Shown here in pieces: positions 62,022-64,000 of a stretch of DNA of 64,000 nucleotides. A model generated the notes under the pieces. That model ran no database searches. It saw nothing but the letters and a program-made list of their open reading frames with translations, and was not told the DNA's origin. Positions within the stretch are counted from its first letter, which is position 1. Each line of letters starts with the position of its first letter. Source of the DNA: Neglectibacter timonensis (GTDB lineage Bacteria > Bacillota > Clostridia > Oscillospirales > Acutalibacteraceae); assembly GCF_900048895.1 (NCBI RefSeq), contig NZ_LT160638.1, positions 1-64,000 of the forward strand, written 5' to 3'. The position numbers were made by a program, and so were the translations under genes.

Positions 62022-62920
62022 CTTTCGTTTTCTCCGGCCAGGGCGCGCAATACGGCGGTATGGGAAAGTCCCTGTTTGAGGCGAGCGGCGCTGCCAGACA
62101 GGTCTTTGAAACAGCGGACTCCATTCGTCCTGGCACCTCGTTGCAGTGCTTTGAGGGAACCACGGAGGAGCTTTCCATTACCAGAAATACGCAGCCCTGC
62201 CTGTACTGCGTGGACCTTGCTGCTGCCAGGGCGCTGGAAGAGGCTGGGATTCATGCTGATTTTGCCGCAGGCTTTTCTCTGGGAGAGATTGCCGCGCTGA
62301 CCTTTTCCGGCATCTTTACCGGGACAGAGGGATTTTCCTTTGTCTGTGCGCGTGCGGAAGCCATGCAGGAAGCTGCGGAACAGAATCCGGGCGCTATGGC
62401 CGCCGTTCTGAAACTGCCGAACGGGCAGGTGGAGCAGCTGTGCGGTGAGTTTTCGCAGGTGTGGCCTGTGAACTATAACTGTCCCGGCCAGCTGGTTGTG
62501 GCGGGAGAAAAAGAAGAGCTGGGGGCCTTCCGGCAGAGGGTGGCTGAAGCCGGAGGCAAAGCGGTCCCACTGGCTGTGAGCGGCGGCTTCCACTCCCCGT
62601 TTATGGCGAGCGCCGCGGAGAAGCTTGAGAAGAAGCTGGAAAGCGTTTCTTTTGGAACCCCGAGGATTCCGGTATTCGCAAACTTTAACGCACAGCCCTA
62701 TGGGGAGAATGCGGGCGAGCTGATCGTCCGGCAGGTGAAGAGCCCGGTACGCTGGCAGGAGACGGTGGAAGCCCTGGCAGCTCAGGGAGCAGATACTTTT
62801 CTGGAATGCGGCGCGGGGAAAACCCTGTGCGGCCTGATCAAAAAGACTGTCAAGGGAGCGAGAGTTTTCCAGGTGGAAAATGCGGAAACCCTGCAGGCGG
62901 CTGTGGAAGCGCTGCTGTAA
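62009..62920 (+). CDS. fabD: Malonyl-CoA:ACP transacylase
   Basis: A 303-aa enzyme. FVFSGQGAQYGGMG is the start motif; catalytic Ser90 lies in GFSLGEIAAL and His194 in GGFHSPFM. It loads malonate onto ACP. AAAGGAG precedes the ATG, which overlaps the end of fabK by 13 bp. Confidence 0.95.
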   Translation: MGKIAFVFSGQGAQYGGMGKSLFEASGAARQVFETADSIRPGTSLQCFEGTTEELSITRNTQPCLYCVDLAAARALEEAGIHADFAAGFSLGEIAALTFSGIFTGTEGFSFVCARAEAMQEAAEQNPGAMAAVLKLPNGQVEQLCGEFSQVWPVNYNCPGQLVVAGEKEELGAFRQRVAEAGGKAVPLAVSGGFHSPFMASAAEKLEKKLESVSFGTPRIPVFANFNAQPYGENAGELIVRQVKSPVRWQETVEALAAQGADTFLECGAGKTLCGLIKKTVKGARVFQVENAETLQAAVEALL

Positions 62921-62976
62921 GGAAATAACAGAAATTAGCCGCGGCCCCGGAAAACGGGGCGGACAGGAGGTTTATT

Positions 62977-63714
62977 ATGAAGCTGGAAGGAAGGCTGGCG
63001 CTGGTTACCGGCGCGTCTCAGGGCCTTGGAAAGTCCATTGCTCTGAAGCTGGCGGAAAACGGTGCGGATATCGCAGTGATCTATGTAGGGGACGAGGCGC
63101 CTGCGCTGGAAGTCTGCCGTGAGATCGAAGCCATGGGCCGCAGGGCAAAAGCCTATTTCTGCGACGTGCGGGATGAGAAGGCTGTGGAGGAAACGGTGAA
63201 GGCAGTGTCCAGGGATTTGGGCAAGGCGGACATCCTGGTGAATAACGCCGGTGTGACGCGGGACGGGCTGATGCTTACCATGAAGGATGAGGACTATGAT
63301 TTGGTGCTGGATATCAACCTGAAGGGCGCCTTCCATATGATCCGCGCCTGCTACCGCGATTTCATGAGGAAAAGATACGGGAAGATTATCAATATCAGCT
63401 CCATTGCGGGCTTGGTGGGAAATATCGGCCAGGTCAACTATGCTGCCTCCAAAGCGGGACTGATCGGCCTTTCCAAATCGGTGGCCAAGGAGTTGGGCAG
63501 CAGAGGAGTCTGCTGCAACTGTATCGCCCCCGGCTTTATCGAAACGGCGATGACCAAGGATATCAAGGAGGATAATCCCCTCCTGCAGCAGGTGCCCATG
63601 AAGAAGATGGGCAAACCCGAGGATGTGGCCAATGTAGCGCTGTTCCTGGCCTCTCCGGAGTCCGATTATATCACGGGAGAGACAATCCGGGTGGACGGCG
63701 GACTTGCAATCTGA
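62977..63714 (+). CDS. fabG: 3-oxoacyl-ACP reductase
   Basis: A 245-aa SDR enzyme that reduces 3-oxoacyl-ACP with NADPH. TGASQGLGKSIA binds the cofactor, ILVNNAGVTRDGLM is the FabG signature, and Ser (NISSIAGLVGN), Tyr and Lys (NYAASKAGLIG) are catalytic. CAGGAGG precedes the ATG. Its place in the cluster makes the assignment firm. Confidence 0.95.
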   Translation: MKLEGRLALVTGASQGLGKSIALKLAENGADIAVIYVGDEAPALEVCREIEAMGRRAKAYFCDVRDEKAVEETVKAVSRDLGKADILVNNAGVTRDGLMLTMKDEDYDLVLDINLKGAFHMIRACYRDFMRKRYGKIINISSIAGLVGNIGQVNYAASKAGLIGLSKSVAKELGSRGVCCNCIAPGFIETAMTKDIKEDNPLLQQVPMKKMGKPEDVANVALFLASPESDYITGETIRVDGGLAI

Positions 63715-63873
63715 TTTTTAGAGGTTGGAGGCTGGACGTTGGATTTTAGATAAGAGCTTAAGGCTCTTGGTTAATAGAGAACGACTGACAGCTGGTAAAG
63801 ACGTCGGGAAATCGGTGTGCGGAAGCGCAGGATTGTCCCGCGGATGAAAAGTCTTTGGAAGGATGGTTTCAAT
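63715..63873 (+). other. Gap between fabG and fabF
   Basis: About 160 bp with a small hairpin AAGAGC/GCTCTT (63751-63767) and no gene. A short T-run is absent, so this is not a clear terminator. fabF is probably in the same transcript. Confidence 0.35.
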
Positions 63874-64000
63874 TTGAATCGAGTAGTTATCACAGGGATG
63901 GGAGCTGTCACGCCGGTAGGAAATGACGTTTCTGCTTTCTGGGAAAGCCTGAAAACCGGAAAGTGCGGAATCGGCCCCATCACAAAATTTGATACCGCTG
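63874..64000 (+). CDS. fabF: 3-oxoacyl-ACP synthase II, 5' part (cut by window end)
   Basis: From a TTG at 63874 the frame reads NRVVITGMGAVTPVGNDV, the unmistakable N-terminus of FabF, and stays open to the last base. GGAAGG lies 11 bases upstream. FabF elongates acyl chains. The catalytic Cys-His-His triad lies beyond the window. Confidence 0.9.
   Translation, partial: MNRVVITGMGAVTPVGNDVSAFWESLKTGKCGIGPITKFDTA

Overview
The window looks like chromosome of a Gram-positive anaerobe of the Bacillota, class Clostridia, most likely an Oscillospiraceae/Ruminococcaceae-type gut bacterium. This is an inference. It rests on a Cys-type T-box leader, FabK instead of FabI, YqhQ (DUF1385), strong AGGAGG ribosome sites, SigA-type promoters with 17-bp spacers, frequent TTG/GTG starts, MBOAT-DHHW exopolysaccharide acylation genes, and ABC sugar importers of the LplB/YtcP type. 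Most genes look moderately GC-rich. One AT-rich patch (about 37.4-38.0 kb) stands out as acquired DNA. No tRNA, 16S or 23S gene, CRISPR array, complete IS or prophage was seen.

Layout. 0-2 kb: a small protein and a SAM methyltransferase, then a small membrane protein. 1.9-6 kb (minus): a surface O-acylation locus with an MBOAT acyltransferase, two halves of a DHHW protein and a proline-tailed membrane protein. 6.2-7 kb (minus): three separate 5S rRNA genes, each with its own promoter and terminator. 7.1-9.5 kb (minus): a TtcA-like PP-loop enzyme, an OGG-type DNA glycosylase and a DUF6062 protein. 9.5-10.2 kb: a 730-bp intergenic region with a strong promoter and inverted repeats. 10.2-16.5 kb: an RlmB-type methyltransferase, a 997-aa P1B-ATPase-like protein that has lost its catalytic motifs, and an EF-G paralogue. 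16.5-18.4 kb (minus): a transglutaminase-like protein and an AraC/GyrI regulator. 18.9-31.4 kb: GH42 beta-galactosidase, PRPP synthetase, T-box-cysE-cysS, an M28 peptidase, an ABC-F protein behind an attenuator-like leader, two GNATs, and recA-recX.

31.5-39 kb: a small lipoprotein, a decayed HAD gene, a ribbon-helix-helix protein, the complete potABCD polyamine importer, the AT-rich GNAT with a recombinase remnant, and a divergent LacI regulator. 39.2-46.2 kb: a LacI-linked operon with two tandem GH32-like proteins, two permeases and a binding protein. 46.7-50.8 kb: a second sugar importer with an extra membrane protein. Neither importer has its own ATPase. 50.6-58.1 kb (minus): two lipoproteins and a membrane-anchored ECF-like sigma factor, then an FG-GAP lipoprotein, response regulator, histidine kinase, YqhQ and PrmC. 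58.4-64 kb: rsmE, an SDR reductase and the fatty-acid operon fabH-fabK-fabD-fabG-fabF, with fabF cut by the window end.

The strongest leads for new biology are the degenerate P1B-ATPase, the ABC-F leader with a three-codon upstream ORF, the three independently transcribed 5S genes, the sigma factor with a transmembrane tail and lipoprotein partners, and several exact RNA hairpins that would mask or precede ribosome sites.
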